Source: Microbulbifer sp. YPW1
GTDB lineage: Bacteria; Pseudomonadota; Gammaproteobacteria; Pseudomonadales; Cellvibrionaceae
Reading direction: 5' to 3'
DNA length: 64,000 nt
Assembly (NCBI RefSeq): GCF_013367775.1
Contig: NZ_CP055157.1
Location: 2,056,001 to 2,120,000, forward strand
Notes under the pieces: generated by a model
Told to the model about the DNA's origin: nothing
Database searches by the model: none
The model's input: only the letters and a program-made list of their open reading frames with translations
Translations under genes and position numbers: made by a program
Shown here: in pieces, positions 20,721-30,576 of the stretch
How positions within the stretch are numbered: position 1 is the first letter of the stretch
How the letters are laid out: each line of letters opens with the position of its first letter

Positions 20721-22298
20721 CTAGATCATTCCTGCCCGGCTGAATATCTCGATGGCCGGAGCCAGTTCCTTTTCGTATTTTTTCCACCGCTCGACCGCAT
20801 CCCGGTAGATCGGTTGTCTTACCTGAACACTGCTGGCCGTGGAGACCGCATTTTCAGAACGGTAAAAGTTCAGGCAGCCATGCTCCCAGGGAAGGTCGAG
20901 ATATTGCATCATTTCCCGGGATTCCCGTTCCGGATTTTCGGTGAGCCCTTCATAGTTCACGGTGTAAATTCTGTCGCCGAATATCGATTTCCAGTGCGCC
21001 ATTAAATCCTGGTATGCGCAGATATAGCGTGCAGTATCGCTGAGGCTGTAGTGGTAGTGGTAATAGCGGAAATTGAAAGAGAACAGCTGGCGGTAGTTAC
21101 TCAGGCAGACGTCCAGCGGGTGTCGCTCGAGGGTCACTATTTTGGCTCTTGGCAGGCTGCGTAAAATAAACCCGATATAGAGGAAATTCATCGGCAGCTT
21201 GTCAATACTTCGGGCACTGTTTTGTCCCCTTTCCCGGCAGCGTTCTATGTAGTCTTTTGCTATTTCTTCGGGTGCGCTGCGCAATGCTGCGGATACCACT
21301 TCCGGGGAAAGTGCCTGCGGGCTGGAGGTGGCTGAATGTTGCTTGATGATCAGCGGAAACTCGTGCAGTTCTCCCAGTGTCGCCACCTGCGAGTGGCTGG
21401 CAATAATTTGCTCCACCAGTGTGGTTCCGGAGCGGGGCATGCCGAGGATAAAGACAGACTCCGCCCCGAGATCATTCTCTGATTCGCCTGCGGTATCTAC
21501 TGGAAAGGCCGATTTTATGGATGAAAAAAGTTCGGCATCCTGCGCAAAGGTGTAACCCGATTTTTGCCGGTAGCGGCTTTTCGCCTCGGCAAGAACAGAA
21601 AATGCATCGCGGTATAGTCCGCCTTGTTCGTAATGCCTGGCCAGGGCGTGACTCAGGTAGAGCTGGTCCTCGGCACTCAGCCCGGGTTTCTCCAGCGCGC
21701 TCTGCAATGTATCGCGCTTGTCGCTATTGCGCGTGTTTTTTTCCAGCTCCGACAGAGCCCAGCGAGCGCGCGCGAAGTCTGGTTTTAATTCGATGGATTT
21801 CCTGTAGGCGTTGCGAGCGGCCTCCTGGTTGCCGAGGAACTGCTCGGTAGATCCCAGGTTGAACTGAAACTGGGCATTGTCCGGTGACAGCGCAACGGCC
21901 TGTCGCAGCGGGGTAATGGCTTTGTTGTGTTCATCGAATTTGGCGTAGACCACGCCCAGGGTATCGAGAATCAGCGCCCGCTGCGGCTTTTCTGCCATGG
22001 CCGCATCTGCTGCCTGAATTGCTGGCGCGTACCGATTCAGCTGTGCGCAGTAACGCGCTTTCTGGCTCAGGTATTCTTCGTTGCGCGGCGCTTTCTGCAG
22101 GGCACGCTCGATCATTTCCAGAGCTTTGTTTAACTGTCCGGCGGCGGCAGTGGCAATACTGATAAGGAACCAGGCATCGCTGTGCCCGGGCTCCCGCTGC
22201 AAAATCTCGCGGCAGCACTGGTGCAGGCTGCGCATATCGCCGCGGTTGAGCGCTTGCGTTGCGGCAGCATGCAGCTGCTTTATTGTCGGTGTCTGCAT
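20721..22298 (-). CDS. Tetratricopeptide-repeat sulfotransferase
   Basis: 525 residues. Residues about 1-260 are helical TPR-like repeats (for example ALDSPDNAQFQFNLG-type units near 130-180). The C-terminal half is a PAPS-dependent sulfotransferase with the 5'-phosphosulfate loop MPRSGTTLVEQIIASH (residues 287-302) and the 3'-phosphate region TLERHPLDVCLSNYR. No signal peptide is seen, so the enzyme is probably cytoplasmic. The acceptor is unknown. It is downstream of a TonB-dependent receptor on the same strand, with a terminator between them. No PAPS synthesis gene is in the window. Confidence 0.85.
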   Translation of the reverse strand: MQTPTIKQLHAAATQALNRGDMRSLHQCCREILQREPGHSDAWFLISIATAAAGQLNKALEMIERALQKAPRNEEYLSQKARYCAQLNRYAPAIQAADAAMAEKPQRALILDTLGVVYAKFDEHNKAITPLRQAVALSPDNAQFQFNLGSTEQFLGNQEAARNAYRKSIELKPDFARARWALSELEKNTRNSDKRDTLQSALEKPGLSAEDQLYLSHALARHYEQGGLYRDAFSVLAEAKSRYRQKSGYTFAQDAELFSSIKSAFPVDTAGESENDLGAESVFILGMPRSGTTLVEQIIASHSQVATLGELHEFPLIIKQHSATSSPQALSPEVVSAALRSAPEEIAKDYIERCRERGQNSARSIDKLPMNFLYIGFILRSLPRAKIVTLERHPLDVCLSNYRQLFSFNFRYYHYHYSLSDTARYICAYQDLMAHWKSIFGDRIYTVNYEGLTENPERESREMMQYLDLPWEHGCLNFYRSENAVSTASSVQVRQPIYRDAVERWKKYEKELAPAIEIFSRAGMI

Positions 22299-22313
22299 AA
22301 ATTCAGGGCCAAA

Positions 22314-22354
22314 TAAAAAAGCCGGTCCGGGACAGTGTATCCCAGACCGGCTTT
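22314..22354 (-). terminator. Intrinsic terminator after the TonB-dependent receptor
   Basis: On the minus strand GCCGGTC and a TGGGA/TCCCG-type stem close into GACCGGC, followed by six T. It sits 16 bases past the receptor stop and before the sulfotransferase start, so the latter may depend on read-through or on its own promoter. Confidence 0.88.
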
Positions 22355-22370
22355 GTGTGAGTGCGCCGAA

Positions 22371-24845
22371 TCAGAAGCTGTAGGTGAATCTGGCACCGAT
22401 CGTGCGCGGGGTACCCACGTACTGGCCGTAAGAGCGCTGGGTAAAGCCGTTGCCCCACCCGATGCCCGGACCGTTGTTTTCATCCTCCAGGTTGCGGCGG
22501 CTGGTGCGGGTACCGGTGATGTAGTACTTGTCCCACAGGTTGTCGGCAAAGGCCTGTACCGTCCAGTTGTTCATGGCCAGCGTGGCGGACAGGTGATGTA
22601 CGGCGTATCCCGGGATGGCTTCGCCACCGCGGTCACCTGCGGTGATGCTGCCATCCTCTTCGACGATATAAAGCGGATCTTCCGGTCCGCCCACCATGTT
22701 GTAGACATCACTGGCGAATACCAGGCCGTAATTCAGGTCGAGATCGTAGCCGCCCATCACCGTAGTCGTGTAATTCAGATTAAGCGATCCCTGGTGTTGC
22801 GCATGGCCGGGCAGGCGCGCTCCCGCATAGACGTCGAAGGGGCCGACCAGCCCGGGTGCGTCTTCGGTCAGTTCCGCATCGGTATAGGCGTAGGTGAGGG
22901 CCAGATCCAGATTGTCGGTAATCAACCAGCTACCCTGAAGTTCGAAGCCCTGGCTCACCGCGGCACTGCCGTTACCGGTGATCGGCAGTGAGCCGTTAGC
23001 GGTAGTGGTCGCAACCTGCAGGTCGGTCCAGTCGATATAGTAGAGCGCGGTGCTCACCGACAAGCGATCGCCAACCAGGCCCTTGTAGCCGATTTCGTAG
23101 TTATCGATCTGATCCGGGTTGATCAACACTTCGTCGGGGAGTGCGCATAGCTGCTGGTTGTCACTGGCAATTTGCTCGGCGGTACATTGAGGAACCGAGT
23201 TCACGCCGCCGTTGCGGTAACCCTGTGAGTAGGTGAAATAGACCATGCCGTTATCAACTGCATCCCACGCCACGTTGAACTTGAGCAGGTCACCGTCATC
23301 TTCACCCTGGTTGCGACCGAGATCCACGTTAATGGCGTCCTGCGGTTCGCCAAGGAATACCGTTTCAAATAATGGCAGCCCGAAACCACCGGTAATGTCG
23401 GTTTCAAACTTGTAGCGCCGGTAGCCGCCGGTTACCGCCAGGGTATCGGTGATGTTGTAGGTCAGCTCGCCGTAGAAGGCCGACTCCTTCTCGTCGATAT
23501 CGGTGAGCTGGATATATTCCAGGCTGTCTGGACGCAATTGCACACCGTCCCAGTTGTCCACAACAAACTGGTCAAAGTAGGGGGTGAATTCCTCACTGAT
23601 GGCGTCGGAAACGTACTTGTTCTGGAAGTATCCCGCTACCCACTTGAACGGGCCTTCGTGCTGGGAAGACATGCGCAGTTCAAAGGTATCGGATTGATCC
23701 TTTACTTCCTCCCGGGTATAGGCGGAGAAGGAGGGGAAAGAATCGTAGCCGTAATCCAGGTCCAGCAGCAGGTCGGTCTGGTCGCGCTGGCCCAGCTCTT
23801 CGTACTCGGACTGGCCATACACCATGGTGGCCTGGGCAAAGCCCAGATCGCCGATCAACTCCAGGCTGGTGAGCTTGTTGGTGTAGTGGTTGGGTTCCTC
23901 GTAGCGCATACCCGACTCGTAAGGCCCGGTACCGAAGGAGAGCTGGTGGGCCAACTGACGGCCTTCGGCCTTGGTGTCCTGGTAGTAGTGCCACAGGTTG
24001 GCTTCCAGCCAGTCGTTGGCGAGCCAGCGCACATTGATTCGCGCAGAGGTGGTGTCTTCGCCATTGGCATCTTTGGCGCGGCGCAGGTTTGCGGCGACTT
24101 CCTCGGGATTATTGAAATCTGGTTCCGGGTCGGAGATGCCGGATTCGCGCACCACGTAGTTGTAGTCGATGAAGCCCGGATCCTGGACACTGTCCGCATT
24201 CACCCGAATGGCGAGGGTATCGGTGATGGCGAAGTTCAGGGTGGCGCCGTATTCCTGACCGAGGCCGGAGCTTTCGCTGTTACTGCTGGCGCTACCGCGG
24301 AATTTGGCACTGAACCCGGAGGGATCTGCCTTCGCCGGGATATAGCGGATGGCACCGCCCATGGTGCCCTGGCCGTAAAGGGTACCCTGGGGGCCAATGA
24401 GTACTTCCACGCGCTCGAGGTCGACCGGCTTGAGGTCCACCTGCAGGGGGATATCGCCCAGGTACATGGCAACCGTACTGCTGCTGAAGCCCGGGCCCAG
24501 GCCACCGGTGTTCAGGCCGCGCACCATCATATCCGGTACTTCATCCCGAGGGCCCCGGTCCACCACGGTCAGGCCGGGGGTGTAGTAGGCAATCTTGGAA
24601 ATACTGTCGAGGCGCAGGTCCTCGATTTTTTCACCGCCCACGGCCGAGATGTTAATGGGGATATCCATCACGTTTTCTTCGCGCCGCGAACCGGTGACGA
24701 CCACCTCTTCAAAAACCGGTTTGTTTTCGCTCTCGGCCTTGCCGTCCTCGGCCAGGGCGGACTGCCCCGAGGATATTGCGGCGAGGGAGATGGCGATGGC
24801 GAGATTGGACTGGGTCAGGACTTTGGATCGGCTGCTGTGACGCAT
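22371..24845 (-). CDS. TonB-dependent outer-membrane receptor
   Basis: 824-residue receptor for active import across the outer membrane. The signal peptide (AIAISLAAISSGQSALA) is followed by a TonB-box-like FEEVVVTGSR and a plug domain with VPDMMVRGLNTGG, DLERVEVLIGPQGTLYGQGTMGG and GAIRYIPAKA. A beta-barrel ends in the C-terminal phenylalanine ARFTYSF. The plug and barrel style resembles the large CirA/FecA-like group seen in sphingomonads and Cellvibrionales. The ligand cannot be read from sequence. The neighbouring sulfotransferase is the only contextual hint. Confidence 0.93.
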   Translation of the reverse strand: MRHSSRSKVLTQSNLAIAISLAAISSGQSALAEDGKAESENKPVFEEVVVTGSRREENVMDIPINISAVGGEKIEDLRLDSISKIAYYTPGLTVVDRGPRDEVPDMMVRGLNTGGLGPGFSSSTVAMYLGDIPLQVDLKPVDLERVEVLIGPQGTLYGQGTMGGAIRYIPAKADPSGFSAKFRGSASSNSESSGLGQEYGATLNFAITDTLAIRVNADSVQDPGFIDYNYVVRESGISDPEPDFNNPEEVAANLRRAKDANGEDTTSARINVRWLANDWLEANLWHYYQDTKAEGRQLAHQLSFGTGPYESGMRYEEPNHYTNKLTSLELIGDLGFAQATMVYGQSEYEELGQRDQTDLLLDLDYGYDSFPSFSAYTREEVKDQSDTFELRMSSQHEGPFKWVAGYFQNKYVSDAISEEFTPYFDQFVVDNWDGVQLRPDSLEYIQLTDIDEKESAFYGELTYNITDTLAVTGGYRRYKFETDITGGFGLPLFETVFLGEPQDAINVDLGRNQGEDDGDLLKFNVAWDAVDNGMVYFTYSQGYRNGGVNSVPQCTAEQIASDNQQLCALPDEVLINPDQIDNYEIGYKGLVGDRLSVSTALYYIDWTDLQVATTTANGSLPITGNGSAAVSQGFELQGSWLITDNLDLALTYAYTDAELTEDAPGLVGPFDVYAGARLPGHAQHQGSLNLNYTTTVMGGYDLDLNYGLVFASDVYNMVGGPEDPLYIVEEDGSITAGDRGGEAIPGYAVHHLSATLAMNNWTVQAFADNLWDKYYITGTRTSRRNLEDENNGPGIGWGNGFTQRSYGQYVGTPRTIGARFTYSF

Positions 24846-25055
24846 GATTGCTCCCTAAGACTGTTTTTTGTTTATTAGTGATATCTGCAATCACGGTACC
24901 AGTGTCGAAGAGAATAAATCGCTAATTAAGGGGTTCAGGCAGGGGATAATTTTGCATGTGCGCCTTCGGTTGGTGCATGCGTCTAAAAGGTGGTGGTTTT
25001 GTGCGTCTTTATGGTGCTGCAGGGGGGCTATTGCGCAGTAGCCGGGAGGGGAAAT

Positions 25056-25083
25056 AAAAAAGGCGATCCAGATGGATCGCCTT
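25056..25083 (-). terminator. Intrinsic terminator after vfr
   Basis: On the minus strand AGGCGATCC, ATCT, GGATCGCCT followed by a run of T, 26 bases past the vfr stop. The remaining gap up to the TonB receptor start (24846-25055) shows no gene. Confidence 0.92.
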
Positions 25084-25109
25084 TCGGGGAGCGGAATAAA
25101 CGGTGCCGC

Positions 25110-25745
25110 CTAGCGGGTGCCGTAAACAACCATGGTTTTGCCTTTGACGGATACCAGTCCCTGCTCTTCCAGGGTCTTCAGTACCCGGCCAACCATCTCG
25201 CGGGAGCAGCCAACAATACGGCCGATTTCCTGGCGGGTGATCTTGATCTGCATGCCTTCCGGGTGGGTCATGGCATCCGGCTCGTTGCACAGGTCGAGCA
25301 GGGTGCGGGCAACGCGGCCGGTGACGTCCAGGAACGCCAGGTCACCGACTTTACGGGTGGTGTTGCGCAAGCGCACGGCCATCTGGGTGGCCAGGTTGAA
25401 CAGGAATTCCGGATGCTGACGGGTCAGTTCCTGGAATTTGGTGTAGGAGATCTCCGCTACCTCACACTCGGTCTTGGTGCGCACCCAGGCACTGCGGGTG
25501 TCCTGGTCAAACAGGCCCATCTCACCGAAGAAGTCGCCGTCGTTAAGATAGGCGACGATCATTTCACGCCCTTCGTCATCCTCGATTAGCACGGTTACCG
25601 AGCCGCGCATGATGAAGTACAGGGACTCGCAGCGGTCGCCGGCATAGATGATGGTGCTCTTTGCCGGGTAGCGGCGGCGGTGGCAATGGGCGAGGAAGTC
25701 TTCGATGTTGCCAGTAGAAAGGGTTTCTTCGGTAGCGACCGTCAC
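25110..25745 (-). CDS. vfr: cAMP receptor protein homologue Vfr/Crp
   Basis: Global cAMP-responsive regulator. The GTG at 25745 is chosen because AGGAG lies seven bases upstream; the open frame runs 41 codons further without protein character. The 211-residue product has the cyclic-nucleotide domain ([47 protein letters not shown]) and a helix-turn-helix ([22 protein letters not shown]) nearly identical to what I recall of Pseudomonas Vfr. Compared with that protein the loop after GEMGLF is shorter (FDQDTRSAW). The divergent OsmC-like gene and a CRP-type half-conserved site between them suggest autoregulation, as for crp-yhfA in E. coli. Confidence 0.95.
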   Translation of the reverse strand: MTVATEETLSTGNIEDFLAHCHRRRYPAKSTIIYAGDRCESLYFIMRGSVTVLIEDDEGREMIVAYLNDGDFFGEMGLFDQDTRSAWVRTKTECEVAEISYTKFQELTRQHPEFLFNLATQMAVRLRNTTRKVGDLAFLDVTGRVARTLLDLCNEPDAMTHPEGMQIKITRQEIGRIVGCSREMVGRVLKTLEEQGLVSVKGKTMVVYGTR

Positions 25746-25853
25746 GGATCTACTCCTTTTTCTAGAATTTTTGTGCCTGATCCCGGGTAAGAGGACGATT
25801 ATCCCGCTAAAACACCGGTGCCGACAGGGGCAGAGCGCAGCAATGCTTCGCAA

Positions 25854-25869
25854 TGTGATCTGGGCCACT
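25854..25869. promoter_or_regulatory. Candidate CRP/Vfr site between vfr and the osmC-like gene
   Basis: TGTGA, six bases, CCACT, within AATGTGATCTGGGCCACTG. The left half matches the CRP consensus fully and the right half at three of five positions. It is about 110 bases upstream of the vfr GTG and 190 upstream of the OsmC ATG. The rest of the 310-base gap (25746-26055) holds no gene. Confidence 0.5.
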
Positions 25870-26055
25870 GTTTGCGAAGGACTCGGATAGGGTGTTGTTT
25901 ATAGCGGTTGTGGACAGCGCTGACAACCGCTGTTAGTGAAGGCTTACTTATTGATGGTTGCGGGCTGGGGCGGATTTGTAAATTTCCCTGCTGCAGATAT
26001 CGCGCTCCCTTGTGATAAGCTCCCGGGCCGCGTCAATTATGAAGGAGAATGTTCC

Positions 26056-26475
26056 ATGGCAGGCGTTATGCAGGGTCAGGTGACCTGGGTCAATGGGGTC
26101 ACGTTTGTGGGCGAATCCGGCAGTGGTAACTCGGTAGTGATGGAGGGAGGCCAGAAGAACAATGGCATCCGTCCGATGGAGATGATCCTGCTGGGTGTGG
26201 GTGGCTGCGCCTCTTACGATGTGGTGGGTATTCTGCAGAAGACCCGTCAGGACGTGGTGAGCTGCCATGTAGAACTCAAGGGTCACCGCCCGGATGCGGT
26301 GCCAGCACCTTTCGAGAAGATCGAGATGGAATTCGTGGTGCGCGGGCGGGACATCAAAGAGAAGCACGTGGCCAAGGCGGTGGAACTGTCGGCTGAGAAG
26401 TACTGTTCGGCTTCTATTATGCTCGGCAAGGCTGGTGTAGAAATCGTGCATACCTACCGGATTGAAGAAGCCTGA
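26056..26475 (+). CDS. OsmC-family protein (YhfA-like)
   Basis: 139 residues from the ATG at 26056, which follows AAGGAG. OsmC-fold proteins often act as thiol-dependent peroxidases or redox sensors. Visible blocks are NNGIRPMEMILLGVGGCASYDVVGIL with a reactive-type cysteine, and VELSAEKYCSASIMLGKAG with the second cysteine, both usual for the family. The position divergent from crp/vfr is the same as yhfA in E. coli and its Pseudomonas counterpart. The exact substrate is unknown. Confidence 0.9.
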   Translation: MAGVMQGQVTWVNGVTFVGESGSGNSVVMEGGQKNNGIRPMEMILLGVGGCASYDVVGILQKTRQDVVSCHVELKGHRPDAVPAPFEKIEMEFVVRGRDIKEKHVAKAVELSAEKYCSASIMLGKAGVEIVHTYRIEEA

Positions 26476-26494
26476 AGGCTTGCGAGCAATTCAT

Positions 26495-26525
26495 AAAAAA
26501 GGGGAGCCAGTGGCTCCCCTTTTTT
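26495..26525. terminator. Bidirectional terminator between osmC-like gene and coq7
   Basis: A run, GGGGAGCCA, GTGGCTCCCC, T run in the convergent gap, suited to both strands. Confidence 0.92.
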
Positions 26526-26548
26526 ATTCTCTTTACAGAGGCGGCCGC

Positions 26549-27196
26549 TTACAGCCGGTAGCTCACCGAAGTCATCGCTTTCGATACCAGCGTCATCAGC
26601 CCCTTAACCGGGCGCGGGAAGCGCGCACCGCCGGCATCCAGTGCCGCGTGTTGATGTTTCGCTTCATCTACCAGCATCTGCTCCACCACCGCACGGCTCT
26701 TGTCGTCCTGAGCGGGCAGTTTCTGCAAGTGGCTCTCCAGGTGCTTGCACACCTGTTCTTCCGTGGCCGCGACAAAGCCCAGGCTGACCTTGTCGGAGAT
26801 CTTGCCCGCAGTGGCACCGATGCCGAACGAGAGTCCGTACCACAGCGGGTTCAGCAGGCTGGGACGGCTGTCCAGTTCCTGCAGACGCTGTTCGCACCAG
26901 GCCAGATGATCAATCTCCTCATCCGCCGCATGCTCCATCTCTGCACGTACCTGCGGCAGCTTGGCGGTCAGGGCCTGCCCCTGATACAGCGCCTGGGCGC
27001 AGACTTCACCACTGTGATTCACGCGCATCAGCCCCGCCGCGTGGCGGCGCTCTGCGTCCGACAGGTTCGCCTCGTCTGCCGACTTGGCGGGAGACGGGCG
27101 CTCGTGACAGGGTGAGCCCGGGCTCAGGGTACGCAGGGCGCGGTCCGCCTGCAGCAGCAGGCGGTCCAGACCGGATAACTGGCGTTGACTGCTCAT
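26549..27196 (-). CDS. coq7: Demethoxyubiquinone hydroxylase Coq7
   Basis: Diiron monooxygenase that hydroxylates 2-polyprenyl-3-methyl-6-methoxy-1,4-benzoquinone in ubiquinone synthesis. 215 residues. Iron-ligand motifs are [40 protein letters not shown] and [11 protein letters not shown] speD gene, which I recall between the osmC-like gene and coq7 in Pseudomonas, is not here. Confidence 0.95.
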   Translation of the reverse strand: MSSQRQLSGLDRLLLQADRALRTLSPGSPCHERPSPAKSADEANLSDAERRHAAGLMRVNHSGEVCAQALYQGQALTAKLPQVRAEMEHAADEEIDHLAWCEQRLQELDSRPSLLNPLWYGLSFGIGATAGKISDKVSLGFVAATEEQVCKHLESHLQKLPAQDDKSRAVVEQMLVDEAKHQHAALDAGGARFPRPVKGLMTLVSKAMTSVSYRL

Positions 27197-27234
27197 CAGT
27201 GTGCTCCGTATTTAGCCAGACAGGAAAAGGCCAA

Positions 27235-28530
27235 TCAGGCCTCTTCAGACTGCTCCCGCTCCACCGCGCGGTAACCGATATCCTTGCGGAAGAAGACACC
27301 GTCCCAGTGGATCTTGCGGGCGCATTCGTAGGCATTTTCCTTGGCTTCCGCCACCGTGTCACCCAGTGCGGTGGCACAGAGTACGCGGCCGCCGCTGGTG
27401 ACGACGCGCTCGCCGTCCAGCGCGGTGCCGGCGTGGAAGATCTTGGCGTTTTCACTGTCGGCCTTGTCGAGGCCGGAGATGGGATCGCCCTTGCGGTAGC
27501 TGCCCGGGTAGCCGTGTGCGGCGAGCACCACACCCAGCGACGGGCGCGAGTCCCACTCCACTTCGACCTGGTCGAGGCGTTTCTCGACCGCGGCCATGCA
27601 CAGCTCCACCAGGTCGGACTTGAGGCGCATCATGATGGGCTGGGTTTCGGGGTCGCCGAAACGGCAGTTGTACTCGATGACCTTGGGCGCACCTTCTTCA
27701 TTGATCATCAGGCCGGCGTAGAGGAAGCCGGTGTAGGGCATGCCCTCGGAGGCGAGGCCTTTGACGGTGGGCTCGATGACTTCTTTCATCACCCGCTCGT
27801 ACACGTCCGGGGTCACCACCGGTGCCGGGGAATAGGCACCCATGCCGCCGGTGTTGGGGCCGGTGTCGCCATCGCCGACGCGCTTGTGGTCCTGGCTGGT
27901 AGCCATGGGCAGGATGTTTTCGCCGTCCACCATGACGATGAAGCTGGCTTCTTCGCCGGTGAGGAATTCTTCGATGACCACGCGGCAGCCGGCTTCGCCG
28001 AAGGCGTTGCCGCTGAGCATGTCGCGCACGGCCAGTTCTGCCTGCTCTACGGTTTCGGCGACGATGACGCCTTTACCAGCGGCGAGGCCATCGGCCTTGA
28101 CCACGATGGGGGCGCCTTTTTCGCGCAGGTAGGCGATCGCCGGCTCAACTTCGGTGAAGTTCCGGTAGTCGGCGGTGGGGATGGCGTGACGCTCGAGGAA
28201 GTCTTTGGTGAAGGCTTTGGAGCCTTCGAGCTGGGCGGCAGCTTTTTCCGGGCCGAAGATGTTGTGGCCGCGGCTGTTGAAGTAGTCGACGATGCCGTCA
28301 ACCAGCGGGGCTTCCGGGCCGACGATGGTGAGGTCGATACCTTTTTCTTCGACGAGGTCGGAGAGGGCGGAGAAGTTGTCGACGCCGATGTTGACGTTCT
28401 GGAGCTTCGGCTCGCGGGCGGTGCCGGCGTTACCGGGGGCGACGAAGACGGTGTCTACGGCGGGGTTTTGGGCGGCCTTCCAGGCCAGTGCGTGTTCACG
28501 GCCACCAGAGCCGATTACCAGGATATTCAT
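27235..28530 (-). CDS. purD: Phosphoribosylamine-glycine ligase PurD
   Basis: Second step of de novo purine synthesis: ATP-dependent joining of phosphoribosylamine and glycine. 431 residues, ATP-grasp fold. Sequences seen include MNILVIGSGGREHALAWK, APGNAGTA, IVGPEAPLVDGIVD, KADGLAAGKGV, EEFLTGEEASF, PNTGGMGAYSPAPVVT and YNCRFGDPETQP. purH lies upstream on the same strand, separated by 262 bases that hold repeat element C. Confidence 0.97.
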   Translation of the reverse strand: MNILVIGSGGREHALAWKAAQNPAVDTVFVAPGNAGTAREPKLQNVNIGVDNFSALSDLVEEKGIDLTIVGPEAPLVDGIVDYFNSRGHNIFGPEKAAAQLEGSKAFTKDFLERHAIPTADYRNFTEVEPAIAYLREKGAPIVVKADGLAAGKGVIVAETVEQAELAVRDMLSGNAFGEAGCRVVIEEFLTGEEASFIVMVDGENILPMATSQDHKRVGDGDTGPNTGGMGAYSPAPVVTPDVYERVMKEVIEPTVKGLASEGMPYTGFLYAGLMINEEGAPKVIEYNCRFGDPETQPIMMRLKSDLVELCMAAVEKRLDQVEVEWDSRPSLGVVLAAHGYPGSYRKGDPISGLDKADSENAKIFHAGTALDGERVVTSGGRVLCATALGDTVAEAKENAYECARKIHWDGVFFRKDIGYRAVEREQSEEA

Positions 28531-28637
28531 TCTTGAGTTTCCCCGTGCCTGTTATTTAGGTGGGCTAGTTTAGCATTCTTAACTTGTCGGGCAGGTGACG
28601 GAGTGATGGCAGGGTAGATATTTGCCAGCTCCGTGGC

Positions 28638-28749
28638 GGGCCAGATACCGGGGTCCATTCGCGAGACACGCCGTAAACCCATCCCTGGGGGCTTGTCGAA
28701 AAGGTCCCTCTTTTCGACAGTCTCGCGAATGGGCCCCGGTATCCGGCCC
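28638..28749 (+). repeat. Nested-palindrome element C, purH-purD gap
   Basis: Outer arms 28645-28666 and 28721-28742 pair over 22 bases (ATACCGGGGTCC... against its complement) with one G-T wobble; seven more positions outward to 28638/28749 pair with one mismatch. The core at 28667-28693 reads CACGCCGTA then AACCCATCCCTGGGGGCT. The nested hairpin is TGTCGAAAAG (28694-28703), loop GTCCCT, CTTTTCGACA (28710-28719). purH and purD are transcribed on the opposite strand to this orientation. Confidence 0.93.
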
Positions 28750-28792
28750 TGCGCTTCCGAGTTTAGTGGTACTCGGCGCGCACAGACGTTGA

Positions 28793-30367
28793 TTAGTGAC
28801 GGAAGTGACGCATGCCGGTAAACACCATGGCCATGCCGTGCTCGTCCGCAGCAGCGATGACTTCGTCGTCGCGCATGGAGCCGCCGGGCTGGATCACGGC
28901 GCTGATGCCTACCTTGGCGGCGTTGTCGATGCCGTCGCGGAAGGGGAAGAAAGCATCAGAGGCCATCACTGCGCCTTTCACTTCTAGGCCGGCGTGCTCG
29001 GCCTTGATGGCGGCGATGCGGGCGGAGTTGACGCGGCTCATCTGGCCGGCGCCAACACCGATGGTGCGGCCGTCTTTGGCGTAGATGATGGCGTTGGATT
29101 TGACCATTTTGGCGACTTTCCACGCGAACAGCAGTTCGTCCAGCTGCTCGTCGGATGGCTGAGCCTTGGTGACCACTTTGAGGTCTTCCTTGGCAACCAT
29201 GCCGTTGTCTTTTTCCTGCACCAGCAGGCCGCCGGTGACGCGCTTGTAGTCGAACGCGGCGGGGCGCTCTGCGCTCCATTCACCGCACTCCAGCAGGCGT
29301 ACGTTCTTCTTCGCGGATACGGCTTCTGCCGCGGCGGCGGAGACCTTGGGCGCGATGATGACTTCGGAGAACTGCTTGTCGACGATCAGCTGGGCGGTTT
29401 CGGCATCCAGCTCGCGGTTGAAGGCGATGATGCCGCCGAACGCGGATTCCGGGTCGGTGGCGAAGGCCAGTTCGTAAGCGGTCTTGATGTCTGCAGCAAC
29501 GGCGACGCCACAGGGGTTGGCGTGCTTGACGATGACGCAGGCCGGCTCGTCGAACAGTTTGACGGTTTCCAGTGCGGCGTCGGTGTCGGCAACATTGTTG
29601 AAGGACAGCTCCTTGCCCTGCAGCTGGCGCGCGGTGGAGACGGAGGCCTCTTCGGCGTCGGCTTCAACGTAGAACGCCGCCTGCTGGTGGGGGTTCTCGC
29701 CGTAGCGCATGTCCTGGGCTTTTTCGAACTGCACGTTGAAGGTGTTCGGGAACGCGCGGGCTTCGTTGTTGGTGTTACGTGCGCCGAAGTGGTTGGCGAT
29801 CATGCCGTCGTACTGGGCAGTGTGTTCGAACGCCTGCACCATCAGGTCGTAACGGGTTGCGTAACCCAGCTGACCTTCGTTGGCTTTCATTTCCTCGATC
29901 ACGGTGTCGTAGCTGTGGGTGTTGACCACGATGGCGACGTCTTTGTGATTCTTGGCCGCAGAGCGGACCATGGTGGGGCCGCCGATGTCGATGTTTTCGA
30001 TGGCGGTCGGCAGGTCGCAGTTAGGGTCGGCAACGGTGGCCTTGAACGGGTAAAGGTTGACCACAACCATGTCGATGGGCTTGATGCCGTGCTCATCCAT
30101 AACCGCGTCGTCGGTGCCGCGGCGACCGAGGATACCGCCGTGCACTTTCGGGTGCAGGGTTTTTACCCGTCCGTCCATCATTTCCGGGAAACCGGTGTAG
30201 TCGGAAACTTCGACTACCGGGATGCCGGCTTCGCCGAGCTGGCGGAAGGTACCGCCGGTGGAAAGGATCTCCACGCCCATGGAGGAGAGTTCGCGGGCAA
30301 ATTCCACAATGCCGGTCTTGTCGGAAACGCTGATCAGCGCGCGGCGAACGGCCACCTTGTCAGTCAT
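28793..30367 (-). CDS. purH: Bifunctional AICAR transformylase / IMP cyclohydrolase PurH
   Basis: Catalyses the last two steps to IMP. 524 residues. The cyclohydrolase domain at the N-terminus shows [51 protein letters not shown] and [16 protein letters not shown]. The transformylase domain has [51 protein letters not shown] sequence and [11 protein letters not shown] with [17 protein letters not shown]. Transcribed towards purD. A strong terminator of the upstream dusB-fis unit precedes it. Confidence 0.97.
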   Translation of the reverse strand: MTDKVAVRRALISVSDKTGIVEFARELSSMGVEILSTGGTFRQLGEAGIPVVEVSDYTGFPEMMDGRVKTLHPKVHGGILGRRGTDDAVMDEHGIKPIDMVVVNLYPFKATVADPNCDLPTAIENIDIGGPTMVRSAAKNHKDVAIVVNTHSYDTVIEEMKANEGQLGYATRYDLMVQAFEHTAQYDGMIANHFGARNTNNEARAFPNTFNVQFEKAQDMRYGENPHQQAAFYVEADAEEASVSTARQLQGKELSFNNVADTDAALETVKLFDEPACVIVKHANPCGVAVAADIKTAYELAFATDPESAFGGIIAFNRELDAETAQLIVDKQFSEVIIAPKVSAAAAEAVSAKKNVRLLECGEWSAERPAAFDYKRVTGGLLVQEKDNGMVAKEDLKVVTKAQPSDEQLDELLFAWKVAKMVKSNAIIYAKDGRTIGVGAGQMSRVNSARIAAIKAEHAGLEVKGAVMASDAFFPFRDGIDNAAKVGISAVIQPGGSMRDDEVIAAADEHGMAMVFTGMRHFRH

Positions 30368-30487
30368 ATCGCATCGTCCATTCAGATGTGTAAAGAGCAG
30401 TCATTAAAGCGGCACATGGATGTGCCGCCGCGGCCAGAGGCCGGCGATGATGAAATGGATCAGGGGTGATTCATTTCATCCTAAACA

Positions 30488-30527
30488 GAAAATAGCGAGG
30501 GGGGATAGGCTGAGCCCATCCCCCCTC
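30488..30527 (-). terminator. Intrinsic terminator after fis
   Basis: On the minus strand GAGGGGGGAT, an eleven-base loop and ATCCCCCCTC are followed by GCTATTTTC. The 10-bp GC stem stands 50 bases after the fis stop and ends the dusB-fis unit before purH. Confidence 0.85.
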
Positions 30528-30576
30528 GTCGAATTTTTACCGCCTGGGACGTCACTGTCCGCGGCGGTTGGCCGCC

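Noticed and set aside
23538..24878. 446-codon frame antisense to the TonB receptor, and similar frames antisense to lptD, purD and purH
   Set aside because: All lie opposite well-supported genes, have composition typical of mirrored GC-rich codons and show no recognisable domains.
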